A DNA stretch of 39,870 nt from Candidatus Margulisiibacteriota bacterium. Its GTDB lineage: Bacteria > Margulisbacteria > WOR-1 > O2-12-FULL-45-9 > XYB2-FULL-48-7. The stretch spans positions 1 through 39,870 of the forward strand of contig JAQVPA010000007.1 of the NCBI GenBank assembly GCA_028702315.1, written 5' to 3'. Positions 21,274 to 33,493 of this stretch are shown piece after piece. How positions within the stretch are numbered: the stretch's first letter is position 1; every line of letters begins with the position of its first letter. The notes below the pieces were generated by a model. It searched no databases, was not told the DNA's origin, and saw nothing but the letters and a program-made list of their open reading frames with translations. A program made the translations under genes and the position numbers.

Positions 21274-23076
21274 ATGGCAAAAATAATTAATATCGCTATT
21301 ATTGCGCACGTCGACCATGGCAAGACAACATTGACGGACCACCTCCTCCGCCAAGGCGGCGCTTTTGGCGAGCGGGATGAAATCACCGAACTGGTCATGG
21401 ATTCGAATGATCTTGAACGGGAACGCGGCATCACGATCTACTCCAAGAACTGCTCGATCCATTATAAAGATTACAAGATCAACATCGTTGACACCCCCGG
21501 CCACGCCGACTTCGGCTCCGAAGTCGAGCGGGTCCTCAAGATGGTCGACAGCGTCCTCCTCCTGGTCGACGCCAAGGAAGGGCCGATGCCGCAAACCAAA
21601 TTCGTTCTCTCTAAATCGTTGAAACTTGGCCTCAAGCCGATCGTCGTTATCAATAAGATCGATAAGAAAGGCTCGCGGGCACACAAAGTCAGCGATCTGG
21701 TCTTTGATTTATTCGTTAAGCTCGAGGCGAATGATGAACAACTCGATTTTCCGATCGTCTATGCGGTCGCTCGTGAAGGGGTCGCCAAATTAAACGTTGA
21801 AGACGAAAGCAAAGACCTCACCCCGCTCTTTGAAACAATCATCAAGCATGTTAAGCCCTACCCCGATAAAAGCATGGGCCCGCTGCAAATGCAGGTGACC
21901 AACCTCGATTATGACGATTATATCGGCCGGATCGCGGTCGGCCGGGTCAGCAGCGGGAAACTGGAGCAAAAAGCGAATATCGTCATCTGCCGGCGTGACG
22001 GCAGTATCCAACCGGGAAAAATCACTAAGCTAAATATTTTTGAAGGGCTGAAACAAGCCGAGGTTGCGGTTGTCAATTGCGGCGATATTGTTGCCGTGGC
22101 GGGTATTCCGGACATTACGATCGGTGAAACGATCTGCTCGGCCGAAAACCCCCTCCCACTCCCCTTGCTGGAGATCGACGAACCGACTTTAAATATGGAA
22201 TTCCTGGTTAACGACTCTCCTTTTGCCGGCCGCGACGGTAAATATGTCACCAACCGCCACCTGCGCGAACGGCTGGAACGCGAAATGCAAACAAATGTCG
22301 GCTTGCGGGTCGAAGATCTCGGCGGCGCCGAAGGTTTCAAGGTCTCCGGCCGCGGTGAGCTTCATCTCTCGATCCTCCTTGAGCGGATGCGGCGCGAAGG
22401 GTACGAGGTCCAGGTCTCTCAACCAAAAGTTATCTTGAAAACCGTCCACGGCGAAAAGATGGAACCGATGGAACAGGCAATCATCACCGTTCCTGACGAA
22501 TTCACCGGCACGGTGATCGAAAAGCTGGGTAAACGCAAAGGCGAAATGCAGGAGATGAATTCAAAGAACGGCATGACGACCATGATCTACATTGTCCCGA
22601 CGCGCGGCCTGCTCGGTTTCCGGGCCGAGTTCATTATGGATACCAAGGGCGAAGGGATACTGAACCACGCTTTCGCGCGGTACGAAAGATTCAAAGGGGA
22701 AATTGCCATGCGCCAGAACGGCGTCCTGATCTCCGGCGATAACGGCAAAACTTCCGGTTACGCCCTTAACAATCTGCAAGACAGATCAAAGCTTTTTGTC
22801 GGGCCCGGAGTCGAGGTTTACAATGGGATGATCGTCGGCGAGAACGCCCGCCGGATGGATATGACGGTCAATCCGTGCAAAGAGAAGAAACAGACCAATA
22901 TCCGCGCGGCCAGCGCCGACATCGCGATCAAACTGACTCCGCCAATCAATTTATCGCTGGAGCAAGCGCTGGAGTTCATTGATGATGACGAGCTAGTGGA
23001 AATAACCCCGCACAACATCCGCCTCCGGAAGAAATTGCTGCCCGAGAACGAACGCCCCCGGAACCGGAAAGTTTAA
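21274..23076 (+). CDS. typA: Ribosome-associated translational GTPase TypA/BipA
   Basis: A 600-residue translational GTPase. G1 is [10 protein letters not shown], switch [19 protein letters not shown]4 [10 protein letters not shown], and effector region [11 protein letters not shown]-like domains II, III and V follow, and the BipA C-terminal domain has [34 protein letters not shown] and [12 protein letters not shown]. It assists 50S assembly and stress or low-temperature growth in other bacteria. Length is normal (about 600-615). The stop overlaps the convergent DUF1622 gene by 4 bp. Confidence 0.96.
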   Translation: MAKIINIAIIAHVDHGKTTLTDHLLRQGGAFGERDEITELVMDSNDLERERGITIYSKNCSIHYKDYKINIVDTPGHADFGSEVERVLKMVDSVLLLVDAKEGPMPQTKFVLSKSLKLGLKPIVVINKIDKKGSRAHKVSDLVFDLFVKLEANDEQLDFPIVYAVAREGVAKLNVEDESKDLTPLFETIIKHVKPYPDKSMGPLQMQVTNLDYDDYIGRIAVGRVSSGKLEQKANIVICRRDGSIQPGKITKLNIFEGLKQAEVAVVNCGDIVAVAGIPDITIGETICSAENPLPLPLLEIDEPTLNMEFLVNDSPFAGRDGKYVTNRHLRERLEREMQTNVGLRVEDLGGAEGFKVSGRGELHLSILLERMRREGYEVQVSQPKVILKTVHGEKMEPMEQAIITVPDEFTGTVIEKLGKRKGEMQEMNSKNGMTTMIYIVPTRGLLGFRAEFIMDTKGEGILNHAFARYERFKGEIAMRQNGVLISGDNGKTSGYALNNLQDRSKLFVGPGVEVYNGMIVGENARRMDMTVNPCKEKKQTNIRAASADIAIKLTPPINLSLEQALEFIDDDELVEITPHNIRLRKKLLPENERPRNRKV

Positions 23077-23393
23077 GCCTGCTCTTTTAATTCCAACCCA
23101 AGGAAATAACTTAAGACCGTCCGCAAGGCGATGATCGCCGCCAGCATCCCGATGTCGTTCCAGTCCGGCCGGGTGATCGTCCGGATAATATCGGCCGCGA
23201 TAAAGAATTCCAATCCCAAGACCAAATAGCCGCCAAGCTTCTGCCTCATTCGGCGCTTGGATTGCGGATCATCGGCAAATAATCCGAACAGGAAATCCTT
23301 GACCACCATCAGTAAACCCCAGAGAATGACAAACATTCCCAGGAAACTGACCGCGTAAACAATATAATTGATCGCCTTAAACAGCGTTATCAT
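23073..23393 (-). CDS. DUF1622-family membrane protein
   Basis: A 106-residue integral membrane protein. The diagnostic block is LGGYLVLGLEFFIAADIIRT followed by ALRTVLSYFLGLEL, which matches DUF1622. Three hydrophobic segments lie near residues 8-30, 52-68 and 80-98. Function unknown. GAGGGAG precedes the ATG. A minus-strand TATAAT (23423-23428) within the end of the upstream gene may be its promoter. Confidence 0.85.
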   Translation of the reverse strand: MITLFKAINYIVYAVSFLGMFVILWGLLMVVKDFLFGLFADDPQSKRRMRQKLGGYLVLGLEFFIAADIIRTITRPDWNDIGMLAAIIALRTVLSYFLGLELKEQA

Positions 23394-23423
23394 CTTAACT
23401 CCCTCTTATATCCCACCTAAAAA

Positions 23424-23855
23424 TTATATATTATTAAAAGTAAAAATATATGCCATTACTAAGATATAAATCCCTGCCAAAAGAAATAATATCCCAATGA
23501 TCTTGAAAAATCCTCGCAACCGCTCTTTAGTCGGGAAAACCACTGAATTGGCAACTTTTGACAAAGCTTCCAGCCAATCCGGGTGAAAAAGGTAAAGGGC
23601 ACCAAAAATCAAGGCAAGCGGCCAAAGAATATGGAAATACCATAATTCTTGATACTTTACGGCTATATACCCAAACCAAACGGCCAAAACAACCAGCAAT
23701 GAACCGATCAGAAGCTTGGCTGGTTTTAATAGCGTGTCAAGATCGAGAATAAACTTGTCAACCTTAGCGCTAAACTCAATAAAGACATAATCCGCGATCA
23801 GAATAATTATCCCGACAATCACCGCTAACAACCCGGAACCCATTAAATAACCCAT
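23424..23855 (-). CDS. Hypothetical four-TM membrane protein
   Basis: A 143-residue protein with four hydrophobic helices (about 6-28, 45-63, 72-92, 115-138) and a charged loop (FPTKERLRGFFKI) before the last. No family recognised. It has a good promoter (minus TTGATT 23902-23907, 16-nt spacer, TATAAT 23880-23885) and GAGGAGGG before the ATG. It is co-directional with the DUF1622 gene. Confidence 0.65.
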   Translation of the reverse strand: MGYLMGSGLLAVIVGIIILIADYVFIEFSAKVDKFILDLDTLLKPAKLLIGSLLVVLAVWFGYIAVKYQELWYFHILWPLALIFGALYLFHPDWLEALSKVANSVVFPTKERLRGFFKIIGILFLLAGIYILVMAYIFTFNNI

Positions 23856-23916
23856 TTTGTTTCCCTCCTCATTGGGAGTATTATAAACCAGTTAGCCCCA
23901 TAATCAAGCGAAATTA

Positions 23917-24081
23917 TTAATTCTTACTTTTTCTCTTGACCGCCTTGATCATCCGCTCCAAGGCCTGAGCCGGCGACCGGCCTTCGGTCAAATTATTCTT
24001 TAGGATCGCCGCGTAACCACTCCGGTTTCGGATCTTGAACACTCTAACTCCTTTTAGTTTCACTTTTTCATTTTTTGCCAT
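23917..24081 (-). CDS. Hypothetical small basic protein
   Basis: A 54-residue, strongly basic protein (MAKNEKVKLKGVRVFKIRN start, KAVKRKSKN end). Start 24081 is chosen over the longer ORF because GGGAGGAG lies seven bases upstream and the promoter TATAAT at 24104-24109 falls inside the longer version. Composition suggests nucleic-acid binding, but there is no recognisable fold. Confidence 0.6.
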   Translation of the reverse strand: MAKNEKVKLKGVRVFKIRNRSGYAAILKNNLTEGRSPAQALERMIKAVKRKSKN

Positions 24082-24082
24082 A

Positions 24083-24111
24083 TTTACTCCTCCCTTTGCG
24101 AGTATTATAAT
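24083..24111 (+). promoter_or_regulatory. Promoter for the Cache protein, sharing a palindromic -10 with the opposite gene
   Basis: TTTACT (24083-24088), 17-nt spacer, TATAAT (24106-24111), 7 nt before ATG 24119. The octamer ATTATAAT (24104-24111) also reads TATAAT on the minus strand (24104-24109), serving the small basic protein gene. A bidirectional promoter is predicted, leaderless on one side and leadered on the other. Confidence 0.55.
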
Positions 24112-24118
24112 GACTGTG

Positions 24119-24928
24119 ATGAGAGATAGCAAATATTTATTGGGTATAATTGTATTCTTATTGCTTTGCCTTTTACCAGCGGCAGCACTGGCTAAACCCG
24201 TAAAGCAGACTTTTCTTGATTACCTAAGCAAAGAGCTGACCACCTCTTTTAATCAGATTGATAAAAGCCTGGCCGTAGCCGCTAAAGAATTAGCCAAAAA
24301 CGAATTGCCCGGCGACGAAGCCCGGCGGATCGTCCACCAGCTCTACGCGACAAACCTCTTTGCCGTTGATTGCGCGCTGGTCAGCCCTCAGGGAAAAATG
24401 ACCATTCTGGAACCAGCCAAATATCACACCCATGAGGGCGCCGGCATTAGCCAGCAACCGCAGATCATTGCTTTACACAAGACTAAAAAGCCGGTCATGA
24501 GCAAGCTATTCAAGATGGTCGAGGGATTCAATGCGATCGACCTGGAATACCCGATCATTTCCGGCCAGGGCCAATTGCTCGGCTCGGTCAGCATGCTGGT
24601 CAAACCGGAATCGATGATCGGCAAGATCGTGGAGAAAAACAAAAAGAACTCCCCTTTTGAAATCTGGGTAATGCAGCTTGACGGCCGGATACTTTATGAT
24701 CTCGACAGCAAACAGATCGGCAAGGTGTTGTTCTCCGATCCGCTTTACCGGCCGTATCCCGATCTGCTAAAGCTGGGCAAAAAGATCGTCAAACAAAAGT
24801 CTGGGACCGGCCACTATACTTTTGTAGCGCCGGGACGGAGCAAACCAGTTAAAAAAGAAGCTTTTTGGACCACAGTCAGTCTCTATGGTACGGATTGGCG
24901 GGTCGTTACCGTCCGTTTGCTGCCATGA
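24119..24928 (+). CDS. Secreted Cache-like sensor-domain protein
   Basis: A 269-residue protein. Signal peptide at 1-25 (LLGIIVFLLLCLLPAAALA). The rest resembles a double Cache (PDC) ligand-binding domain: long helix (LSKELTTSFNQIDKSLAVAA), then AVDCALVSPQGKMTILEP, EYPIISGQGQLLGSVSMLV and, in the second half, FEIWVMQLDGRILYDLDSKQIGK. There is no second TM segment or signalling output domain, so it may be a free periplasmic binding protein. Start 24119 is chosen from the promoter spacing. Its stop overlaps the rarA start (ATGA). Confidence 0.65.
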   Translation: MRDSKYLLGIIVFLLLCLLPAAALAKPVKQTFLDYLSKELTTSFNQIDKSLAVAAKELAKNELPGDEARRIVHQLYATNLFAVDCALVSPQGKMTILEPAKYHTHEGAGISQQPQIIALHKTKKPVMSKLFKMVEGFNAIDLEYPIISGQGQLLGSVSMLVKPESMIGKIVEKNKKNSPFEIWVMQLDGRILYDLDSKQIGKVLFSDPLYRPYPDLLKLGKKIVKQKSGTGHYTFVAPGRSKPVKKEAFWTTVSLYGTDWRVVTVRLLP

Positions 24929-26235
24929 CCGACCTTTTTGACGCCGCGGAAAAAGAATATAAAGGGAAGAATGCCCCCCTCGCTTACCGGATGGCTCCGC
25001 GCAATATTGATGAAATAGTCGGGCAAGAAAACATTATTGGCCAGGGCAAACTCCTCCGCCGCCTGATCGAAACCGATAAAGTGACTTCGGTCATCCTTTA
25101 CGGCCCGCCCGGCACTGGTAAGACCGTGATTGCCCGGGTGATCGCCAACTCCACTAAAGGATATTTTGAGTGGCTTAATGCCTCGGTCGCCAAAGTCGAA
25201 GATATCCGCAAGGTCAGCCTCGAAGCGAAACAACGGATAAAACATCATCAAACTAAAACTATTTTGTTTCTGGACGAGATCCACCGCTTCAACAAAATGC
25301 AGCAAGACACCCTCCTCCCCGATGTGGAGGAAGGGAATATGATCCTGATCGGGGCAACCACCGAAAACCCGTTCTTTTATGTCAATGCCGCTCTGGTCTC
25401 AAGATCACAGATATTTGAACTCAGACCACTGAACACAGGGGATTTAAAGACTATTATCCAAAACGCTTTGGCGGACAAAGAGCGGGGTTTTGGCAAATTA
25501 AAGATCAAAATTTCTGATGAAGCGACGGAGCATTTGGCAAAACTATCTGACGGCGATGCCCGGCGCGCCCTCTCCGCCTTTGAACTCGGCGTATTATCGA
25601 CCAAGCCGGACAAGAAAGGGATCATCAACTTTACTTTAAAAGTCGCGGAAGAATCAATTCAGAAGAAAGCGGTCGTTTATGACAAGAAAGGCGAAGGCCA
25701 TTACAATACCATCTCCGCTTTTATCAAATCGATGCGCGGCTCCGATCCCGATGCCGCCCTTTATTACATGGCTAAAATGATCTATGCCGGAGAAGACCCG
25801 AGATTTATTGCTCGCCGCATTGTTATTTGTGCTGCTGAGGATGTTGGGAATGCTGATCCGCTCGCCTTAGTAATTGCAAATTCCGCCATGCAGGTCGCCG
25901 AATTCGTTGGGCTGCCCGAAGCTCGCATCCCCCTTGCCCAGGCCGCCGTTTATATCGCAACCGCTCCCAAGAGCAACGCCGCTTATATGGGGATAAATTC
26001 CGCCATGAAGGATGTCGAGGAAAATCCGACGCTCGATGTTCCCAAGCATTTACAGAACGCTGTTTACGAAGGTGAAAAAAAGATGGGCAAAGGGAAAGGC
26101 TATAAATACGCCCACGATTACGAAGGCGGCCACGTTAAACAAGACTATCTGCCGGTCAAAAAGAAGTATTACGAGCCGAAAGATATTGGCTTTGAAAAAA
26201 AGATCAAAGCGAGGATGGAAGAACTAGGCAAATGA
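24925..26235 (+). CDS. rarA: Replication-associated recombination protein A (AAA+ ATPase)
   Basis: A 436-residue clamp-loader-like ATPase acting at stalled forks. Landmarks: [21 protein letters not shown], Walker [11 protein letters not shown], Walker [15 protein letters not shown], sensor 1 [10 protein letters not shown] and sensor 2 GDARRAL. The C-terminal tetramerisation region includes [17 protein letters not shown] and [20 protein letters not shown]. The ATG overlaps the Cache gene stop (ATGA), and the rarA stop overlaps nfo the same way. Confidence 0.95.
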   Translation: MTDLFDAAEKEYKGKNAPLAYRMAPRNIDEIVGQENIIGQGKLLRRLIETDKVTSVILYGPPGTGKTVIARVIANSTKGYFEWLNASVAKVEDIRKVSLEAKQRIKHHQTKTILFLDEIHRFNKMQQDTLLPDVEEGNMILIGATTENPFFYVNAALVSRSQIFELRPLNTGDLKTIIQNALADKERGFGKLKIKISDEATEHLAKLSDGDARRALSAFELGVLSTKPDKKGIINFTLKVAEESIQKKAVVYDKKGEGHYNTISAFIKSMRGSDPDAALYYMAKMIYAGEDPRFIARRIVICAAEDVGNADPLALVIANSAMQVAEFVGLPEARIPLAQAAVYIATAPKSNAAYMGINSAMKDVEENPTLDVPKHLQNAVYEGEKKMGKGKGYKYAHDYEGGHVKQDYLPVKKKYYEPKDIGFEKKIKARMEELGK

Positions 26236-27092
26236 GGCTCCTTGGTGCCCATATGTCGACTGCGGGCGGTGTGGATAAAGCGATCGAGCGCGGCCAGTCG
26301 ATCGGCTGCACCGCTATCCAGATATTCGTCAAGAACAATAACCAATGGATGGGGAAACCTTTAACCTCGGAAACAATAAACCAATTTAAACTGCTTCAGG
26401 CCTCAACCGGCATGTTCGTCTTTGCCCACACCGGTTACCTGATCAACCTTGCTTCTGAAAAGACTGATAACCATGAAAAATCGATGCAGTCAATGCGGCA
26501 GGAACTCGAACTCGCTGAAGCCCTTGGCCTCCCCTTCACTGTCCTTCACCCTGGTTCTCATCTAGGTATTGGTGAAAAGGGAGGGGTTGAGATGCTGGTG
26601 AAGAACTTAAAAACGCTGATCGAAGAAACTGCGGGCTATAAGGTTAAAATATTATTAGAAATGACAGCAGGGCAAGGGACGAATCTAGGGCATAAATTCG
26701 AACAACTGGCGGAAATGTTGGCGGGGATTGATGCGCCAGAAAGAACTGGCGTCTGCTTCGACACCTGTCACACTTATGCCGCCGGTTATAATATTAAAAC
26801 CAAAGAAGGTTACGAGAAAACCTGGGAAGAGTTTGATAAATTGATCGGGCTCAACAAGTTGTTTGCTTTCCATTTAAATGATTCTAAAACCGAACTCGGC
26901 TCCCGCAAGGACCGCCATGAGCATATCGGCAAAGGGACGCTCGGTTTGGAAACATTTAGATTATTAATGAACGATAAACGATTCGAAAATCTGCCAATGG
27001 TACTCGAAACGCCGAAAGACCCGGATATGAAACAGGATGTTGAGAATCTTAATATCCTAAAATCTCTAATGCCCTCACCCGCTGACGTTTAA
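26232..27092 (+). CDS. nfo: Endonuclease IV (AP endonuclease)
   Basis: A 286-residue DNA repair enzyme cleaving abasic sites. TIM-barrel landmarks: GAHMSTAGGVDKAI, FAHTGYLINLAS, VLHPGSHLG, LLEMTAGQGTNLG, CFDTCHTYAAGYNI, HLNDSKTELGSRKDRHEHIG and MVLETP. Together they supply the three-zinc ligands. The last five residues (SPADV) and the stop are encoded by repeat copy 3, so insertion of the element apparently reset the C-terminus. It is coupled to rarA. Confidence 0.95.
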   Translation: MRLLGAHMSTAGGVDKAIERGQSIGCTAIQIFVKNNNQWMGKPLTSETINQFKLLQASTGMFVFAHTGYLINLASEKTDNHEKSMQSMRQELELAEALGLPFTVLHPGSHLGIGEKGGVEMLVKNLKTLIEETAGYKVKILLEMTAGQGTNLGHKFEQLAEMLAGIDAPERTGVCFDTCHTYAAGYNIKTKEGYEKTWEEFDKLIGLNKLFAFHLNDSKTELGSRKDRHEHIGKGTLGLETFRLLMNDKRFENLPMVLETPKDPDMKQDVENLNILKSLMPSPADV

Positions 27093-27202
27093 CATTCCCC
27101 CCTCTCCCAGAGGGAGAGGGGGCTGCGCATGGCAAACTTTCTTTAGCGAGTTACCTTCTCCCTCTGGGAGAAGGGGGCGGCTTCAGGGTTAGCGGATGAG
27201 GG
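27072..27202. repeat. Double-hairpin element, copy 3
   Basis: Ends CCCTCACCCGCT (27072-27083) and AGCGGATGAGGG (27191-27202). Two hairpins: CCCCCTCTCCC/GGGAGAGGGGG around 27110 and CCTTCTCCC/GGGAGAAGG around 27163. The left 21 bp are translated as the end of nfo. Same orientation as copies 2 and 4. Confidence 0.85.
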
Positions 27203-27214
27203 TTTAATTCATGT

Positions 27215-27220
27215 TATAAT
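27215..27220 (+). promoter_or_regulatory. -10 box (TATAAT) for larB
   Basis: TATAAT, six nt (TGACCC), then the ATG at 27227. Leaderless transcript predicted. The -35 position falls in the right end of repeat copy 3 and is not canonical. Confidence 0.55.
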
Positions 27221-27226
27221 TGACCC

Positions 27227-27897
27227 ATGAAAAAGCACTACGAAGACCTCGGTTTTGCCAAGGTCGACCACCACCGCCACCACCGCAAGGGCTTTCCCGA
27301 AGTCATTTACTGTGCCGGGAAAACGCCCCAACAGATCGCCAAGATCGCTAAAAGCATTGCTGATAAAGGCCAGGATGTTTTAGCCACCAAAGCGGATAAG
27401 AAAGCTTATCTGGCGGTAAAGAAAGCATTAAAGAAAGCTAAGTATTTTGAGACGGCGGGGATTATTGTTGTTAAAAAGAACACTGAACACAAAACACAGA
27501 GCACAGAACACAGGATAGCTATAGTTACGGCCGGCACCTCCGACCTCCCCGTTGCCGAAGAAGCGGCTGTTACCGCGGAATTCTTGGGCTTGAAAGTCGA
27601 CCGCCTTTTCGACGTCGGCGTCGCGGGAATTCATCGGCTCGTTAATAATCTCGATAAAATAAAAAAGGCCCGCGTAGTTATCGTCGTCGCTGGGATGGAA
27701 GGCGCCCTTCCCTCCGTCGTTGGGGGTTTAATTGATAAACCGATCATCGCGGTGCCGACCAGCGTCGGCTATGGTTCTAGCTTTAAAGGACTGTCCGCCT
27801 TGTTGACAATGTTGAACTCCTGCGCGCCGGGGATCGCCGTCGTCAATATCGATAATGGCTTTGGGGCGGCGGTGATGGCGTACTACATTATTAAGTC

Positions 27898-27907
<10 letters not shown>
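27227..27907 (+). CDS. larB: Nickel-pincer cofactor biosynthesis protein LarB
   Basis: A 226-residue enzyme of the LarB family, with a C-terminal domain related to PurE. LarB carboxylates nicotinic acid adenine dinucleotide to the biscarboxylic mononucleotide, the first step to the nickel-pincer nucleotide cofactor. Landmarks: [51 protein letters not shown] and [21 protein letters not shown]. Between the halves is a linker [13 protein letters not shown] encoded by a heptamer tract (27479-27513). It overlaps larC by 10 bp. larE and larA are not in the window. Confidence 0.93.
27479..27513 (+). repeat. Degenerate heptamer tract (AACACAG-like, 5 units) in larB
   Basis: Units AACACTG, AACACAA, AACACAG, AGCACAG, AACACAG, 35 nt. 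They encode the polar interdomain linker of LarB. Confidence 0.75.
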
Positions 27908-31586
<3,679 letters not shown>

Positions 31587-31590
<4 letters not shown>

Positions 31591-31940
31591 CTCATTAACC
31601 TCGGTAAAAAGATAAAGAAACCGACCAGGACCGAAGCAAAGGCCGCGATCAAGACCGCTCCTGCGGCCACATTCTTGGCGATCGCCGCCTGGGGATGTTT
31701 TTCCGGTTTGGCCAAGTCGACAACCACTTCGATTGCCGTGTTAAACATTTCGGCAACAATGACAAAAGAGATAGTCAGCGCCAGTAAAGCCATCTCCGCC
31801 AAGCTGATCCGCAGCCAGATCGCCGCCACGATAGCGGCCAGACCGACAAACAGGTGGATCCAGATGTTCCGCTGGGTTGCCAGCGCGTGCCGGGTACCGG
31901 CATGCGCGTATTTAAAACTATGCATAAATTTTTTCGGCAT
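31587..31940 (-). CDS. dgkA: Diacylglycerol/undecaprenol kinase family protein
   Basis: A 117-residue membrane kinase with three TM helices. Family motif: AEMFNTAIEVVVDLAKPEKHP, preceded by the amphipathic start FKYAHAGTRHALATQRNIWIH. In Gram-positive-type members the substrate is undecaprenol, in E. coli diacylglycerol. Linkage with wecA-like and murA genes favours lipid-carrier recycling, which is inference. It overlaps ybeY by 23 bp and the CNNM-like gene by 4 bp. Confidence 0.88.
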
Positions 31941-32268
31941 GGCTCATTTCCCTCCCATGGTCATATCCCAGAACATGCAAGACCCCGTGAATGACCAATC
32001 TTTTCAGCTCTTGTTCATAAGTATTGTTAAATTTCCCGGCATTCTTCTTCGCGACCGCTTTACAGATCAAAACATCCCCCATTATTCCGTCACGACCATA
32101 AGCGAACGACAGCACATCGGTCGCCTTATCCTTTTTCCGGTACGCTTTATTGAGCCGCCTGATCTCTTTTTCACTTACGAACGATACATCCACTTGACCC
32201 TTGCCCCTTGTCCCTTGTCCCTTCAGTATTTTACTAACTAACTTTTTTAATGTCCGCGCCGAGAGCAC
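31918..32268 (-). CDS. ybeY: Endoribonuclease YbeY (rRNA maturation factor)
   Basis: A 116-residue zinc-dependent RNase involved in 16S rRNA maturation and ribosome quality control. Metal site: HGVLHVLGYDHGREMSHAE; also RRLNKAYRKKDKATDVLSF. It is short compared with typical members (about 150), mostly at the N-terminus. The start is GTG 32268 with GGAG seven nt upstream, inside murA. The loop GQGTRGKGQ is encoded by a 31-nt AAGGGNC heptamer tract that shares a 24-nt word with nikR. Confidence 0.93.
   Translation of the reverse strand: MLSARTLKKLVSKILKGQGTRGKGQVDVSFVSEKEIRRLNKAYRKKDKATDVLSFAYGRDGIMGDVLICKAVAKKNAGKFNNTYEQELKRLVIHGVLHVLGYDHGREMSHAEKIYA
32193..32223. repeat. AAGGGNC heptamer tract in ybeY (4 units)
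   Basis: On the minus strand: AAGGGAC, AAGGGAC, AAGGGGC, AAGGGTC, AAG. The last 24 nt are identical to 37613-37636 in nikR, but in a different reading frame of the host gene. Confidence 0.85.
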
Positions 32269-33493
32269 TTAGTTTCTCCAATAGTTTTTCATAACCCCGG
32301 TTGATATGGTGGTCGCGATCTTCCAGCAAGGTTTCGCCTTCCGCCGCCAAACCGGCCAAGATCAAGGCCGCTCCCGCCCGCAGGTCGGGAACTCTGACCG
32401 GCGCTCCGGACATCTTTTCTACCCCGCTAATGATCGCGCTTTGCCCTTCCAGCCGGATATCCGCTCCCATCCGTTTTAATTCCTGCAAATGCATGAACCG
32501 GTTCTCAAAAACCGTTTCGGTAATGACCGATGTCCCTTTGGCCAAGCAAAGGAGCGAAGTGAATTGCGGCTGCATATCGGTCGGGAACCCGGGATAAGGG
32601 AGGGTCTTCACGTCAACCGAACGGAAGCCGTCGTCATTCTTCACTCGGACTGAATCGCCGTCAAGCTCGACGTAAATCCCGCTCTCTTGTAATTTTCGGA
32701 CCGTCGCTTCAATATGCTCAGGCACAATGCCGCCGATCTTCATATCACCCCTGGTGATCGCCGCCGCCATCATCATCGTCCCCGCTTCAATCCGGTCGGG
32801 AATAATCGCGTGGTCGACCGGCGCCAGGGAATTGACTCCCTGGATGTGGATGATCTCTTTCCCCGCTCCCTCGATCTTGGCCCCAGCTTTATTGAGGAAA
32901 TTAGCCAGATCAATAATCTCCGGTTCGCGCGCCGCGTTCTCGATCACCGTTTCGCCGTCGGCCAGCGCCGCCGCCATAATGACTGATTCAGTCGCGCCAA
33001 CCGAGGGAAAATCAAAATAAATCTTGCCGCCGCGCAGTTTATCCGCTTTAGCAATGACAAAACCATGTTCCAGCTCAACCTTCGCGCCAAGGGCTTCTAA
33101 GCCTTTGATATGAATATCGACCGGCCGTGAACCGATCGCGCAGCCGCCGGGAAGCGGGATCTTGGCCAAACCCTTGACCGCCAAGATCGGCCCAATAACA
33201 AAGAATGAAGCGCGCATCTTGGTAACCAATTCATAAGGAGCAACATGCTTGACCTGGTAATTCCAAACATTGACTGTGTTGGGCTTTGATTGTGAATATT
33301 CCGCTTTTAGCCCGAGCGCCCGGAGCACCCTGATGATCGTCGTCACGTCAAGCAGATTGGGAACGTTGCGGATAACCGAGCGGCCCGGCAGCATGATCGC
33401 CGCCGCCAGGATCGGCAAAGCGGCATTTTTCGCTCCGGAGATCTGGATCTCCCCTTTTAAAGCGCGGTTACCTTTGATCAGGAATTTTTGCAT
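32234..33493 (-). CDS. murA: UDP-N-acetylglucosamine 1-carboxyvinyltransferase
   Basis: A 419-residue enzyme catalysing the first committed step of peptidoglycan precursor synthesis. EPSP-synthase fold with GEIQISGAKNAALPILAA, the catalytic loop LPGGCAIGSRPVDIHIKGLE (the PEP-binding Cys that fosfomycin targets is present), and ENRFMHLQELKRMGADI. Start 33493 (MQKFLIKG) is standard. It overlaps wecB by 26 bp and ybeY by 35 bp. Confidence 0.96.
   Translation of the reverse strand: MQKFLIKGNRALKGEIQISGAKNAALPILAAAIMLPGRSVIRNVPNLLDVTTIIRVLRALGLKAEYSQSKPNTVNVWNYQVKHVAPYELVTKMRASFFVIGPILAVKGLAKIPLPGGCAIGSRPVDIHIKGLEALGAKVELEHGFVIAKADKLRGGKIYFDFPSVGATESVIMAAALADGETVIENAAREPEIIDLANFLNKAGAKIEGAGKEIIHIQGVNSLAPVDHAIIPDRIEAGTMMMAAAITRGDMKIGGIVPEHIEATVRKLQESGIYVELDGDSVRVKNDDGFRSVDVKTLPYPGFPTDMQPQFTSLLCLAKGTSVITETVFENRFMHLQELKRMGADIRLEGQSAIISGVEKMSGAPVRVPDLRAGAALILAGLAAEGETLLEDRDHHINRGYEKLLEKLSALGADIKKVS

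Noticed and set aside
20746-21684. Long minus-strand open frame (about 312 codons) opposite the cyclophilin and typA genes
   Set aside because: It lies wholly antisense to two strongly recognised genes, has no family features and no ribosome site.
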